Origin: an uncultured Alphaproteobacteria bacterium
GTDB taxonomy: Bacteria; Pseudomonadota; Alphaproteobacteria; HIMB59
Length of the DNA: 33,130 bases
Assembly: GCA_902557145.1 (NCBI GenBank)
Contig: CACDYZ010000012.1
Coordinates: 1 to 33,130 of the forward strand
Direction: 5' to 3'
The notes beneath the pieces are model-generated. The model was not told the DNA's origin. It worked only from the letters and a program-made list of their open reading frames with translations, and ran no database searches. This document shows positions 20,925-29,448 of the stretch, piece after piece. Position 1 is the first letter of the stretch. Each line of letters begins with the position of its first letter. The position numbers and the translations under genes were made by a program.

Positions 20925-21567
20925 TGAAGTTGCTGATATAAGTGTTATTTCAAAATTTTTTCAAAAAAATCATCATACCTCTACAATATTTTATAAAAAT
21001 TTATGCTTTTTAAAAAAAAAAGAACTTGATCAATTTGATTTATTTATATTTCACGGAGGTAAACAGAGTGCAAATTCTAAGTCAAAGGCTATTACTTATG
21101 AGTATAAATTTCTAAAATATATAATTAAACTTAACAAGCCAATTATTGGAATTTGTTTAGGTGCTCAATTGATTGCAAAAATTTATGGATCAAAAATATC
21201 AAAATCAAAAAATAAAGTATTTGAGTGTGGTTATAAAAAAAATTTAAAAAACAATAACAAAGTTTTTAAAAAAAACTTATTTTTTTTACAATTTCACACA
21301 GAGGGTATTTCTTTCAATAAAAATATGGAATTATTAGCTAAGGGTATTCTGTATGATGTTGATTCTTTCAAAATTAAGAATAAAAAAATTTATGGTTTTC
21401 AGTTTCATCCTGAAGTTACAGCTCATACTATAAAAAGATGGCATGACATAGTAAAAATTAAATACCCTTATATTGATAATTTAAACAGAATAATGAAAGA
21501 CTTTAAAAAATATCAATTTCAAAATTATAATTGGTTTGAAGATTTTTTATTAAAACTTTTAAAATGA
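20896..21567 (+). CDS. Class I glutamine amidotransferase-like protein
   Basis: This is a free-standing GATase1 domain (223 residues), the type that releases ammonia from glutamine in GMP synthase-like proteins. The nucleophile elbow is GICLGAQLIAKIYGS (Cys about residue 91) and the His-Glu pair is in FQFHPEVT; LFIFHGGK and FLQFHTEG also fit. All three catalytic residues are present, but no synthetase domain is attached, so the acceptor is unknown. The ATG at 20896 (MKRVLQIIHSE) gives the usual start and lies inside ftsW; the next gene overlaps by 4 bp. It takes the place where murG usually lies. GatD of the MurT/GatD pair uses a different elbow (GICGG type), so I do not assign that role. Confidence 0.82.
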   Translation: MKRVLQIIHSEVADISVISKFFQKNHHTSTIFYKNLCFLKKKELDQFDLFIFHGGKQSANSKSKAITYEYKFLKYIIKLNKPIIGICLGAQLIAKIYGSKISKSKNKVFECGYKKNLKNNNKVFKKNLFFLQFHTEGISFNKNMELLAKGILYDVDSFKIKNKKIYGFQFHPEVTAHTIKRWHDIVKIKYPYIDNLNRIMKDFKKYQFQNYNWFEDFLLKLLK

Positions 21568-22484
21568 TAAATATTATATTTTCTCAAGAGTATAAAAACC
21601 ATGATACTGGTAACCATCCAGAATCCATAGAAAGAATAAAAGTTGTAAATAATTTAATAAAAGAAGAGTATTCAAAACACAATCTAATTGAACCAATTAT
21701 TGCTGATAAAAAAATAATTTCTTTGGTTCATGAATTAAAATACGTAAATAAAATTTTTGATTCTATTCCAAGTTCTGGATTTACTCATTTAGATCCTGAT
21801 ACAATAGCTAGTCCAAATAGTTTAAAAAGTTACCTTTTAGCAGTGGGCGGTAGTGTTGATGCAGTAAATTACATTTTAGATAATAATAATAAAGGTGTTT
21901 TCTTCTGCGCCCATAGACCACCAGGTCATCATGCTGAAAGTAATAAAGCTATGGGTTTTGGTGTATTTAACAACGTCGCAGTTTCAGCTCAATATGCATT
22001 AAACTCTGGGAAATTTAAAAAAATCTTAATTGTAGATTTTGATGTGCATCATGGAAATGGTACACAGCATATTTTTGAAAATAACCCTAATATTTTCTAC
22101 GCCTCAAGCCATCAATATCCTTTTTACCCTGGTACTGGTTCATTTAACGAAGTTGGCGTTGGAAATATATTCAACTGCCCTTTGCCGAGTAATTGTGACT
22201 CAAGTTCTTTCAGAGCCTTATTTAGAAAAAATATTATTGATAAAATTGATACTAAATTTGATTTGATATATTTCTCTGCTGGTTTTGACGCACATAAATT
22301 AGATCCTTTAGCATCTATAAATTTAGAAGATAACGACTTTTATTGGGTGACAAAAATTGTATTGGAAAAATTTGCAAATAATGTTCCAATAATTTCAGTC
22401 TTAGAGGGCGGATACGATATGAAAGGTCTATATAACGGTTTAAATAATCATCTTAAAAAATTAGTTGAATACTCAAATGAATAA
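21564..22484 (+). CDS. Histone deacetylase-like amidohydrolase (AcuC/AphA family)
   Basis: This is a zinc hydrolase of the HDAC/acetylpolyamine amidohydrolase fold, 306 residues. Seen: NHPESIERI, the active-site His pair in RPPGHHAE (about residues 118-125), the zinc ligands Asp and His in DFDVHHGNGTQ, the third ligand in SAGFDAHKLDP and the late EGGYDMKGL with the transition-state-like Tyr. Bacterial members deacetylate acetyl-lysine, acetoin-utilisation targets or polyamines; the substrate here cannot be told. HDAC-like gene, xseB and dxs in this order is a known alphaproteobacterial arrangement. It overlaps the previous gene by 4 bp and xseB by 8 bp. Confidence 0.93.
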   Translation: MINIIFSQEYKNHDTGNHPESIERIKVVNNLIKEEYSKHNLIEPIIADKKIISLVHELKYVNKIFDSIPSSGFTHLDPDTIASPNSLKSYLLAVGGSVDAVNYILDNNNKGVFFCAHRPPGHHAESNKAMGFGVFNNVAVSAQYALNSGKFKKILIVDFDVHHGNGTQHIFENNPNIFYASSHQYPFYPGTGSFNEVGVGNIFNCPLPSNCDSSSFRALFRKNIIDKIDTKFDLIYFSAGFDAHKLDPLASINLEDNDFYWVTKIVLEKFANNVPIISVLEGGYDMKGLYNGLNNHLKKLVEYSNE

Positions 22485-22701
22485 AAAAAAAGAAAATAAT
22501 TTTGAAAGTGCACTAAAAAGATTAGAGGAAATATCTGATTTATTAGAAAATGAAGATACTCCTCTTGAGAATAGTATTAAACTATTTGAAGAGGGAATAG
22601 AATTAAAAGAGTTTTGTGAGGAAAAACTGAAATCTGCAAAACTTAAAATAGATAAAATTGTAAAGAAAAATAAGTCTTTAAGTTCATCTGAGTTTAAATA
22701 A
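22477..22701 (+). CDS. xseB: Exodeoxyribonuclease VII small subunit XseB
   Basis: XseB is the small subunit that joins XseA in exonuclease VII, a single-strand-specific exonuclease. The 74-residue helical protein has the family pattern NFESALKRLEEISDLLEN, TPLENSIKLFEEGIELKEF and CEEKLKSAKLKIDKI. The ATG at 22477 is chosen over a TTG at 22465 because it starts right before the conserved FESALKRLEEI. xseA is not in the window. The ispA gene that often lies between xseB and dxs is absent here; dxs starts 12 bp downstream. Confidence 0.93.
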   Translation: MNKKKENNFESALKRLEEISDLLENEDTPLENSIKLFEEGIELKEFCEEKLKSAKLKIDKIVKKNKSLSSSEFK

Positions 22702-22713
22702 CTTAAAATTCAA

Positions 22714-24579
22714 ATGTCAATTTTAAGTAAAATTAAACTCCCTAAAGATTTAAAAAAATTATCCTTTAGTGAATTACAAAAACTAAATGATGAATTAAGA
22801 GATTATACAATAGAAATAGTCTCCAAAACTGGAGGTCATTTAGGAGCTAGCTTAGGAGTTGTAGAGTTAACAACAGCTTTGCACTATGTTTTTGATGCAC
22901 CACGAGATAAAATTATTTGGGACGTAGGACACCAAACATATCCTCATAAAATTCTTACAGGTAGAAAAAATAAAATACACACTTTAAGAAAGAAAAATGG
23001 ATTATCTGGTTTTACAAAAAGATCTGAAAGCATATATGATCCTTTTGGTGCAGCACATAGTTCTACTTCAATCTCTGCTAACTTAGGAATTACAGCTGCA
23101 AGAGATATCTTAAATAAAAATTTTGATGTCATCAGTGTTATAGGTGATGGAGCTATCAGTGCTGGTATGGCTTTTGAGGGGCTAAATAACCTAGGTCATT
23201 TAAATAAAAACTCTCTCATTATTCTTAATGATAATGAGATGTCTATTGCTGAACCAGTTGGTGCAATGAGTAAATATCTTGTAAAATTATTAAGTTCAAA
23301 ATCATATGAGAGTTTCAGGGACATCATTAAAAATTTTACTAAAAGACTTCCAAATGAGGTTGGAGAATTTGCAAAAAAAACTGAAGGATATTTTAAAGGT
23401 TATCTGACAGGAAATACTCTATTTGAAGAATTAGGTTTAAATTATATAGGCCCTGTCGATGGTCATAATTTAAAGCTATTGATTCAATTGTTTAAAAAAT
23501 ATAAGAAAAAAGAACTTCATGGACCAGTATTCCTACACTTGATAACCCAGAAAGGGAGGGGTTATAAACCTGCGGAGCAATCTAAAGATAAATTTCATGG
23601 AGTATCATCATTTGACGTTAAAACAGGTGTTCAAAATAAGTCTAAAGTCGTTACATACACAAATGTTGTAAGTGACACTCTTTTAAAATTAGCAAAAAAG
23701 GATAAAAAAATCGTTACAATTACAGCGGCAATGCCTTCAGGAACAGGCTTAAATAAATTTCAAGAAAAATATCCCTCAAGATTTTATGATGTAGGAATAG
23801 CTGAGCAACATGCTGTTACTTTTGCAGGGGGGATGACCACTGAATCTATAAAGCCTTTTGTTGCAATATATTCTACCTTTCTTCAAAGAGCATATGATCA
23901 AGTTGTTCATGATATAGCCATTCAGTCTTTACCTGTTAGATTCTTGATTGATAGGTCAGGTTTTGTCGGAGCTGATGGTGCTACACATGCTGGATCTTTT
24001 GATCTTAGTTACCTATGTTGCCTTCCCAATTTTATTGTTATGGCTCCCTCTAATGGAGAAGAGTTAAAAAATATGATTAAATTAGCTCAGTCTATTAATA
24101 ATAAACCTTCTGCAATAAGATACCCAAGAGACTTTGCATATGAATATAATAATAATAATAATTTTCAAAAAATATTAATAGGAAAAGGTAAGATATTAAA
24201 AAAAGGAAAAAAAATTGCTTTTCTTAATTTAGGCACAAGGTTAAAAAAAGTTTTAGAGATTAATGAAATGATAAAAAATCATCATAAATTAAGTTGTACT
24301 GTAGTAGATATGAGATTTGCAAAACCTATTGATGCAAAATTGATACAAAATCTAATCAAAACTCACGATATTTTCATTACTATTGAAGAAAACGCTATTG
24401 GTGGCTTTTCTAGTCAGGTAAATGATTTTTTAATTAATAAACTAAATAAAACTCCAAAAATATTAAACTTTTTTATGAAAGATGAATTTATCGACCAATC
24501 TGACATTGATGATCAGTATAATAAGTCTGGAATTTCAAAAGAATTAATATTTGATAAAATATCAACATTTTTAAAGTGA
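22714..24579 (+). CDS. dxs: 1-deoxy-D-xylulose-5-phosphate synthase Dxs
   Basis: Dxs condenses pyruvate and glyceraldehyde 3-phosphate with thiamine diphosphate, the entry step of the MEP isoprenoid pathway. The 621-residue protein has GGHLGASLGVVELTTALHYVF, the catalytic-region DVGHQTYPHKILTGR, the ThDP motif GDGAISAGMAFEGLNN (about residues 144-159), DNEMSIAEPVG, YIGPVDGHN, DVGIAEQHAVTFAGG and DRSGFVGADGATHAGSFDL. It feeds undecaprenyl phosphate and so the lipid carrier used by MraY. It ends the plus-strand run and overlaps the convergent aroC by 9 bp. Confidence 0.97.
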   Translation: MSILSKIKLPKDLKKLSFSELQKLNDELRDYTIEIVSKTGGHLGASLGVVELTTALHYVFDAPRDKIIWDVGHQTYPHKILTGRKNKIHTLRKKNGLSGFTKRSESIYDPFGAAHSSTSISANLGITAARDILNKNFDVISVIGDGAISAGMAFEGLNNLGHLNKNSLIILNDNEMSIAEPVGAMSKYLVKLLSSKSYESFRDIIKNFTKRLPNEVGEFAKKTEGYFKGYLTGNTLFEELGLNYIGPVDGHNLKLLIQLFKKYKKKELHGPVFLHLITQKGRGYKPAEQSKDKFHGVSSFDVKTGVQNKSKVVTYTNVVSDTLLKLAKKDKKIVTITAAMPSGTGLNKFQEKYPSRFYDVGIAEQHAVTFAGGMTTESIKPFVAIYSTFLQRAYDQVVHDIAIQSLPVRFLIDRSGFVGADGATHAGSFDLSYLCCLPNFIVMAPSNGEELKNMIKLAQSINNKPSAIRYPRDFAYEYNNNNNFQKILIGKGKILKKGKKIAFLNLGTRLKKVLEINEMIKNHHKLSCTVVDMRFAKPIDAKLIQNLIKTHDIFITIEENAIGGFSSQVNDFLINKLNKTPKILNFFMKDEFIDQSDIDDQYNKSGISKELIFDKISTFLK

Positions 24580-25653
24580 TTTAGATTTATTTATTAAATA
24601 TAGATCTGCCAATACAAAATTTGTCATTGCAATACCAATAGGCACTGCTCTTATACCTACACAGGGATCATGACGACCAATAGTTTTAATTTTTGTCTTT
24701 TTCAAATTTTTAGTAATAGTTTTTTTTTCTGTTAGAACTGAGCTCGTAGGTTTTACTACATATCTAAATACAATATCTTGACCAGATGATATTCCGCCTA
24801 AAACACCACCTGCGTGATTAGTATCAAAGCTAATATTTTTTTTATTAAGATCCATTTGATCAGAAGCATTTGTTCCATCTAAATTTACGAGATTAAATCC
24901 ACTACCAAATTCAATTCCTTTTACTGCATTAATACTCATAATTGCCTTTGATATTTCTGAGTCAAGTTTTTGATAAATTGGTTCCCCAATTCCCACAGGA
25001 CAATTGGAAACTCTTACTTCTATTATGGCACCAAGTGAAGAACCATTTTTTCGATGAAATAAAATTAATTCTTCCCATTTTTTTACTATAGTCTTATTAG
25101 GTGAGAAAAATGGATTTTTATTTATAAAACTATTATTCCAGGATTTATCATTAATTTTTTCATTTCCTATTTGTATAACTGCACTTGTTACTTTTAATTT
25201 ATTACGGCAATATTTTTTAAGAAGCAGTTCAGCTAAGGCTCCAGCAGCAACTCTCATAGCTGTTTCTCTTGCACTGGATCTTCCACCACCCCTGTAATCA
25301 TAATTTTTGTATTTCATAAAATAAGTATAGTCAGCATGTCCAGGTCTAAATTTATTTTTAATATCTGAATAATCTTTACTTCTCTGATCTGTGTTATGAA
25401 TAATCATTGAAATAGGGGCACCTGTACTCTTTCCTTCAAAGACACCTGAAAGTAGCTTAACTTCATCTTTTTCTTTTCTTTGAGTAGTATATTTTGATTG
25501 GCCAGGTTTTCTCAAATTTAATTTGGTTTGGATAAATTTAGTATCAATTGTAATTCCCGATGGAAAACCATCTACTACACATCCAATAGCCTCTCCATGG
25601 CTCTCCCCCCATGTAGTAAACCTTAATAAATTACCAAAAGAATTATGTGACAT
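24571..25653 (-). CDS. aroC: Chorismate synthase AroC
   Basis: AroC converts EPSP to chorismate with reduced FMN, the last step of the shikimate pathway. The 360-residue sequence has all three family signatures: GNLLRFTTWGESHGEAIGC at the start, YRGGGRSSARETAMRVAAGA (about residues 119-138) and the late RHDPCVGIRAVPIGIAM. SGVFEGKSTGAPIS and RPGHADYTYF are also clear. It lies 7 bp downstream of fabI on the same strand, and the two are probably co-transcribed. Confidence 0.97.
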   Translation of the reverse strand: MSHNSFGNLLRFTTWGESHGEAIGCVVDGFPSGITIDTKFIQTKLNLRKPGQSKYTTQRKEKDEVKLLSGVFEGKSTGAPISMIIHNTDQRSKDYSDIKNKFRPGHADYTYFMKYKNYDYRGGGRSSARETAMRVAAGALAELLLKKYCRNKLKVTSAVIQIGNEKINDKSWNNSFINKNPFFSPNKTIVKKWEELILFHRKNGSSLGAIIEVRVSNCPVGIGEPIYQKLDSEISKAIMSINAVKGIEFGSGFNLVNLDGTNASDQMDLNKKNISFDTNHAGGVLGGISSGQDIVFRYVVKPTSSVLTEKKTITKNLKKTKIKTIGRHDPCVGIRAVPIGIAMTNFVLADLYLINKSKSL

Positions 25654-25660
25654 AGTTTAA

Positions 25661-26482
25661 TTATTTATTGCTAAACTCATTTAACAACCCTGCTACTCCT
25701 TCAGCTTCATCTACTGCTACCATTCCAACAGTATGATAACCACAATCAACATGGTGAATTTCACCAGTTACGCCAGAAGAAAGGTCACTTAAAAGATACG
25801 CACCAGTATTACCGACATCTTCTAAAGTTACATTTCTCTTCAATGGAGAGTTAAGTTCATTCCATTTTAAAATAAACCTAAAATCACCAATACCAGATGC
25901 CGCAAGTGTTTTAATTGGGCCAGCAGATATCGCATTTACTCTAATATTTTTATCTCCCATATCTACAGCTAAATATTTAACAGATGCCTCTAATGCTGAT
26001 TTGGCAACACCCATTACATTATAGTGGGGCATAACTTGTTCCGCTCCATAATAAGTTAAAGTCAAAATACTTCCTCCTTCATCCATTAACTCATAACAAT
26101 ATTTACAAGACTCAGTAAATGAATAGCAAGATATATTTAAACTATTTAAGAAATTTTCTTTTGAAGTATTTACATACTTACCTCTTAATTCATTTTTATC
26201 TGCAAAGGCAACTGCATGAACAAAAAAATCTAATTTTCCCCATTTATTTTTAATTTGATCAAAAGCTCTTTTAACTGAGCCTTCGTCACTTACATCACAT
26301 TGTATCAATAGATCAGAACCAACAGATTTTGCTAAAGGGTCTATTCTTTTCAACAAAAGATCATTTTGATAAGTGAAAGCTAATTCTGCACCAAATTTCG
26401 CACATTGTTGAGCAATGCCCCATGCTATAGACTTATCATTAGCTACTCCCATAATTAGCCCTTTTTTATTTTTTAAATCCAT
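25661..26482 (-). CDS. fabI: Enoyl-[acyl-carrier-protein] reductase FabI
   Basis: FabI performs the last reduction of each fatty-acid elongation cycle using NADH. The 273-residue SDR protein has the FabI-type nucleotide motif GVANDKSIAWGIA (residues 12-24), DVSDEGSV, FVHAVAFADKNELRG and the catalytic Tyr144, Tyr154 and Lys161 in TLTYYGAEQVMPHYNVMGVAK, with the Tyr-x6-Lys spacing of FabI. The substrate loop AISAGPIKTLAASGI follows. It diverges from pdxH with 31 bp between starts. Confidence 0.97.
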   Translation of the reverse strand: MDLKNKKGLIMGVANDKSIAWGIAQQCAKFGAELAFTYQNDLLLKRIDPLAKSVGSDLLIQCDVSDEGSVKRAFDQIKNKWGKLDFFVHAVAFADKNELRGKYVNTSKENFLNSLNISCYSFTESCKYCYELMDEGGSILTLTYYGAEQVMPHYNVMGVAKSALEASVKYLAVDMGDKNIRVNAISAGPIKTLAASGIGDFRFILKWNELNSPLKRNVTLEDVGNTGAYLLSDLSSGVTGEIHHVDCGYHTVGMVAVDEAEGVAGLLNEFSNK

Positions 26483-26496
26483 TTTTTGCTAAAACT

Positions 26497-26504
26497 AATA
26501 TAAT
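26497..26504. promoter_or_regulatory. Putative bidirectional promoter core for fabI (minus) and pdxH (plus)
   Basis: The 8-mer AATATAAT holds TATAAT on the plus strand (26499-26504), 9 bp before pdxH, and TATATT on the minus strand (26502-26497), 14 bp before fabI. The two share TATA, as in the mlaA/uvrD and TSUP/DHFR gaps. No clear -35 boxes are seen. Confidence 0.35.
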
Positions 26505-26513
26505 ACTCATACC

Positions 26514-27101
26514 ATGTCAGATAAATTAAATCCAATTATTAAGTTTAAAGAATGGTTTGATTTAGCCACAGAAAAGGAGATCAATGATCCTAATGCAATG
26601 TGTCTTTCAACAGTTGATGATAATAATTCTCCTCATTCAAGGATGGTTTTATTAAAGGATTATAGCGATGCTGGTTTTATTTTTTATACTAACTACGAAA
26701 GCAACAAAGGAAATGATATTTTAAGAAATACCAGTGTTTGCTTAAATTTTCATTGGAAGTCACTGCTAAGACAAATCAGAATAGAGGGCAAAGTTGAAAA
26801 AGTATCAAATGAAATATCTGATAAATATTTTAATTCTAGACACTATTTAAGTAGAATAGGTGCCTGGGCTTCTAATCAATCAAAGATTTTAAACTCAAGA
26901 AGTGATTTAGAAGATAAAATCGAATATTACAAAAGTAAGTATCCTGAAAGTAATGATTTTCCTCGACCAGATTACTGGGGTGGATTTATAGTCAAATATT
27001 CAAAAATAGAGTTTTGGGAGGATATGCCCCACAGAATTCACAAAAGAGAAGTGTTTGAACTAAATAATGATGATTGGGTTACCTATACCCTTAGCCCTTA
27101 A
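26514..27101 (+). CDS. pdxH: Pyridoxamine/pyridoxine 5'-phosphate oxidase PdxH
   Basis: PdxH makes pyridoxal 5'-phosphate with FMN. The 195-residue protein has AMCLSTVDDNNSPHSRMVLLKDY, GFIFYTNYESNKG, the core FHWKSLLRQIRIEGKVEKV, SRIGAWASNQSKIL, RPDYWGGFIV and the C-terminal RIHKREVF (usual RLHDR) with W..YTLSP. The start ATG is preceded by almost no leader. It stands alone on the plus strand between fabI and a convergent nucleotidyltransferase gene that overlaps it by 4 bp. Confidence 0.95.
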   Translation: MSDKLNPIIKFKEWFDLATEKEINDPNAMCLSTVDDNNSPHSRMVLLKDYSDAGFIFYTNYESNKGNDILRNTSVCLNFHWKSLLRQIRIEGKVEKVSNEISDKYFNSRHYLSRIGAWASNQSKILNSRSDLEDKIEYYKSKYPESNDFPRPDYWGGFIVKYSKIEFWEDMPHRIHKREVFELNNDDWVTYTLSP

Positions 27102-27556
27102 ATTTTTTTTGAGTATTCACTCCATCGTTTCAATAAATCAGAACTAGATGACTCTTTGTGACTACCACCTATTCCAAACTTCAAATCAATATTGTATTGT
27201 TTAGCTGTTTCAAACTCTAAAATTTTAGAAGAGTCTGATCTATCTCCTCCATTAGCAAATATAATTTTATCATTTGAATATTTATTTCTAATTTTTATTA
27301 ATAAGTTATTTGCACTTCCCTTATCATCATCTTCAAATTCCATAGTTTCGTTCACAACATTTAAGCTACTGACAACATATATTCTATGCTGGATATCCAT
27401 AAAGTAGTTACCTTTTTTATTTATCAACCATTTATTAGAATTTACACCAACTATTAAATAATTAGAAAACTTAAGACAATCTTTCATCATCATGATATGT
27501 CCAGGATGAATGGGGTCAAAACCACCTGATACGATACTTATTACTCTATTTTTCAT
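27098..27556 (-). CDS. Cytidylyltransferase-like nucleotidyltransferase
   Basis: This 152-residue protein belongs to the HxGH nucleotidyltransferase superfamily, which joins a phosphate-bearing substrate to a nucleotide. It has SGGFDPIHPGHIMMMKDC at the N terminus (the HxGH motif is HPGH), VGVNSNKWLINKKG, the NGGDRSDSSKILEFE segment and a late GIGGSHKESSSSDLL in the position of the ISTT/SST motif. Relatives include the HldE/RfaE C-terminal domain and TagD-like cytidylyltransferases; the substrate cannot be told. It overlaps pyrE by 11 bp and is last in a six-gene minus-strand set. Confidence 0.85.
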   Translation of the reverse strand: MKNRVISIVSGGFDPIHPGHIMMMKDCLKFSNYLIVGVNSNKWLINKKGNYFMDIQHRIYVVSSLNVVNETMEFEDDDKGSANNLLIKIRNKYSNDKIIFANGGDRSDSSKILEFETAKQYNIDLKFGIGGSHKESSSSDLLKRWSEYSKKI

Positions 27557-28190
27557 TTTTTATAGAAGATAAATAGCTCTCTAACTTTAAATAATCATCG
27601 TTTGAAATATAATTTGGTGATACGTTTAATATATCTTGCCAAGTTGCAAGATAATTTAAATTAACCTTCATTTTTGACATATTTTTTTTTGCATTAGGGT
27701 ATATGCCATAGAAAAAAATTACATATATGTCTTTTACTTTGAGATTATTTTGTCTTAAAGCCTTTATGAAGTGTAATTTGCTACCTCCATCAGTAGCCAT
27801 ATCCTCAACTAAAATTGATTGAGTATTTTTTTTAAAATCCCCTTCAATTAGTTTTCCTTTTCCAAATCCTTTGGGGCTCTTTCTTATATAAATCATTGGG
27901 TTCTTCATCTTCTGACAAAGAAATGAAGAGTAGGGGATTCCTGCAGTTTCACCACCTGCTATAATAGTAGAACTATTTTTATATTTAGATTTAATTTGTT
28001 TACTTATCTCATTGATAATAATTTCTCTTTCTTTAGGAAAGGAGATAAGCTTTCTACAATCAACATAAACTGGACTTTTTTTACCAGAAGTTAAGGTAAA
28101 TTTTTTTTTGAAATTTATATTAACGCAACCAATACTTAAAAGTAAGTTTGCTATTTTTTCTCTATTATTTTTGATTTTGACCTTCGGCAT
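27546..28190 (-). CDS. pyrE: Orotate phosphoribosyltransferase PyrE
   Basis: PyrE joins orotate to PRPP to form OMP in pyrimidine synthesis. Seen in 214 residues: FTLTSGKKSPVYVDCRKLIS, IIAGGETAGIPYSSFL, the Lys-rich IYIRKSPKGFGKGKLIEG and the PRPP-binding ILVEDMATDGGSKLHF. The ATG at 28190 (MPKVKIKNNREK) is chosen over a TTG at 28202. This start lies inside the end of the small DUF2256 gene, with an overlap of 40 bp. The sequence looks normal otherwise. Confidence 0.94.
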   Translation of the reverse strand: MPKVKIKNNREKIANLLLSIGCVNINFKKKFTLTSGKKSPVYVDCRKLISFPKEREIIINEISKQIKSKYKNSSTIIAGGETAGIPYSSFLCQKMKNPMIYIRKSPKGFGKGKLIEGDFKKNTQSILVEDMATDGGSKLHFIKALRQNNLKVKDIYVIFFYGIYPNAKKNMSKMKVNLNYLATWQDILNVSPNYISNDDYLKLESYLSSIKNEK

Positions 28191-28294
28191 TTTTCTGAAC
28201 AATATTTAACATCATTCCATACTTTTTCCCATTTTTTTCTCCAATTAAAAGGTCTTTGGCAGACCAAACAGATTTTAAATTCTTTTTTACTCAG
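28151..28294 (-). CDS. DUF2256 family small zinc-ribbon-like protein
   Basis: This is a 47-residue open frame, too short for usual ORF calling, that matches the DUF2256 pattern: KICLVCQRPFNWRKKW, then EKVWNDVKYCSEKCRRSK. Four cysteines (C9, C12, C32, C36) suggest metal binding. The function of the family is unknown. The frame begins immediately after the uspA TAA and in the same frame; between that stop and the first Cys there is no ATG, GTG or TTG. The only near-start is CTG directly after the stop. Either CTG is used, helped by coupling to uspA, or the uspA stop is read through. The 3' end overlaps pyrE by 40 bp. Confidence 0.8.
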   Translation of the reverse strand: MSKKEFKICLVCQRPFNWRKKWEKVWNDVKYCSEKCRRSKSKIIEKK

Positions 28295-28774
28295 TTAAAT
28301 TATCTTCTCAATCTCTTTATCTTCAAGATTACCATTAATAATGACAAGAGGACAATGTAACGAACTTGATTTTTCATATATTAATTTATCAATAAGAGGT
28401 CCTGGCTTCCCAATATCCTTACTTGTTGCAAGAATAATCGTAGAGTTGGATGAATATTTATTCAAAAAATTTACAAATTCATCGATTTCATTAAATTTAA
28501 ATATCTCTGATTTTGCTTTAATTTTAGATTTTTCAAATATGAAGTTTTGCACTTCTTTATGTTTTAGCTTTTCAGTTTCAATTTGGTCTTTATCTAAAAT
28601 TTTTTCAGTTAATGATGTAAGCATCATACCCTCACTTACACTTTGAATGAAACTCACTGTTGTAATACTTGATTTAGTTACTTTTGCCCTTCTTACAGCA
28701 AACTTAACAGCAGTCCACATCTCCTCACTTTGATCAATTACTACAAAATAATTTCTATTATTAAATTTTTTCAT
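28295..28774 (-). CDS. Universal stress protein (UspA family)
   Basis: This is a 159-residue UspA-like protein of the alpha/beta nucleotide-binding fold. Seen: NYFVVIDQSEEMWTAVKFAVRRAK at the start (Asp after the first strand, then the first helix), the strand ITTVSFIQS, the later TIILATSK and the end LHCPLVIING, which corresponds to the usual CPVLVV strand. The G-2x-G-9x-G-S/T ATP motif is only partly present (KDIGKPGPLIDKLIYEKSSS), so ATP binding is uncertain. It is coupled to the upstream TIGR02186-like gene by ATGA and its stop abuts the DUF2256 frame. Confidence 0.82.
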   Translation of the reverse strand: MKKFNNRNYFVVIDQSEEMWTAVKFAVRRAKVTKSSITTVSFIQSVSEGMMLTSLTEKILDKDQIETEKLKHKEVQNFIFEKSKIKAKSEIFKFNEIDEFVNFLNKYSSNSTIILATSKDIGKPGPLIDKLIYEKSSSLHCPLVIINGNLEDKEIEKII

Positions 28775-29448
28775 TTTCTTCTAAATATTAGATTGGTTAA
28801 TAAACTTAGCAATAATGATATTACAATTAAAATAAAAATGTAAATAAAAGACTCTTTTTTTAATAACTCTTCCAATTTAAATGAGATACCACCTTTTTTT
28901 ATTATTAAATTTTTTGAAGACATTTTTATGATTTGATCATTTTTTAATTCATACATATAAACTTTAATATTTCCTGGTGATATATTATCTGGTATAAGAA
29001 ATTTCTTTAAAAATAAATTTCCATTTAAGTTTTCAAGTTCCTCCTCTATATACAAATTTTTACTTTTCATTGCTTTTCTGATTTCATATAGCCTTACAGA
29101 GGGGTTACTTATTAGCGGATGTTTATCTTTTAAAGTTGATAATAGAAATATTTCATTTAAAGTTTTTTTTGGGCTAGTAAAGATAGCAAAAAAACTTGGT
29201 TGATTATTTAAACTTCTAGTTTTGTTGATCCATAAATAACCTTCTTTAACCTTACTTGTTAATTTAGCCTCCTTATCTTCTCCCTCAAAAATAAAAATGA
29301 TACTACTTTCTTTGTCTTTGTTGCCAAACAACACCACTTCTTTACCTAAAAAATTTGAATTTATTTCAATGTCAAATTCATCTAAAGAAAAATTTGATGC
29401 AAAAGTAATTTTAGAAAATAATAAAATAATAAAGACGAATTTATACAT
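28771..29448 (-). CDS. TIGR02186-like membrane protein
   Basis: This 225-residue protein has a signal peptide (MYKFVFIILLFSKITFAS), an extracytoplasmic domain and a C-terminal transmembrane helix (FIYIFILIVISLLLSLLTNLIF in part) followed by FRRK. It resembles the alphaproteobacterial family TIGR02186, whose function is not known and which commonly accompanies a TauE/SafE permease. Indicative pieces are INSNFLGKEVVLFGN, RLYEIRKAMKSKNLY and LFLKKFLIPDNISPGNI. The ATG at 29448 is chosen because it starts the signal peptide; it overlaps the permease stop by 8 bp. It could be an accessory subunit of that permease. Confidence 0.75.
   Translation of the reverse strand: MYKFVFIILLFSKITFASNFSLDEFDIEINSNFLGKEVVLFGNKDKESSIIFIFEGEDKEAKLTSKVKEGYLWINKTRSLNNQPSFFAIFTSPKKTLNEIFLLSTLKDKHPLISNPSVRLYEIRKAMKSKNLYIEEELENLNGNLFLKKFLIPDNISPGNIKVYMYELKNDQIIKMSSKNLIIKKGGISFKLEELLKKESFIYIFILIVISLLLSLLTNLIFRRK

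Noticed and set aside
20896..21567. GatD (lipid II amidation) identity for the amidotransferase
   Set aside because: The nucleophile motif is GICLGAQ, typical of GuaA-type enzymes, and no MurT-like partner is next to it.
22039..22266. A 75-codon plus-strand frame inside the HDAC-like gene
   Set aside because: It is an alternative frame of a conserved catalytic region and has no start context or similarity that I recognise.
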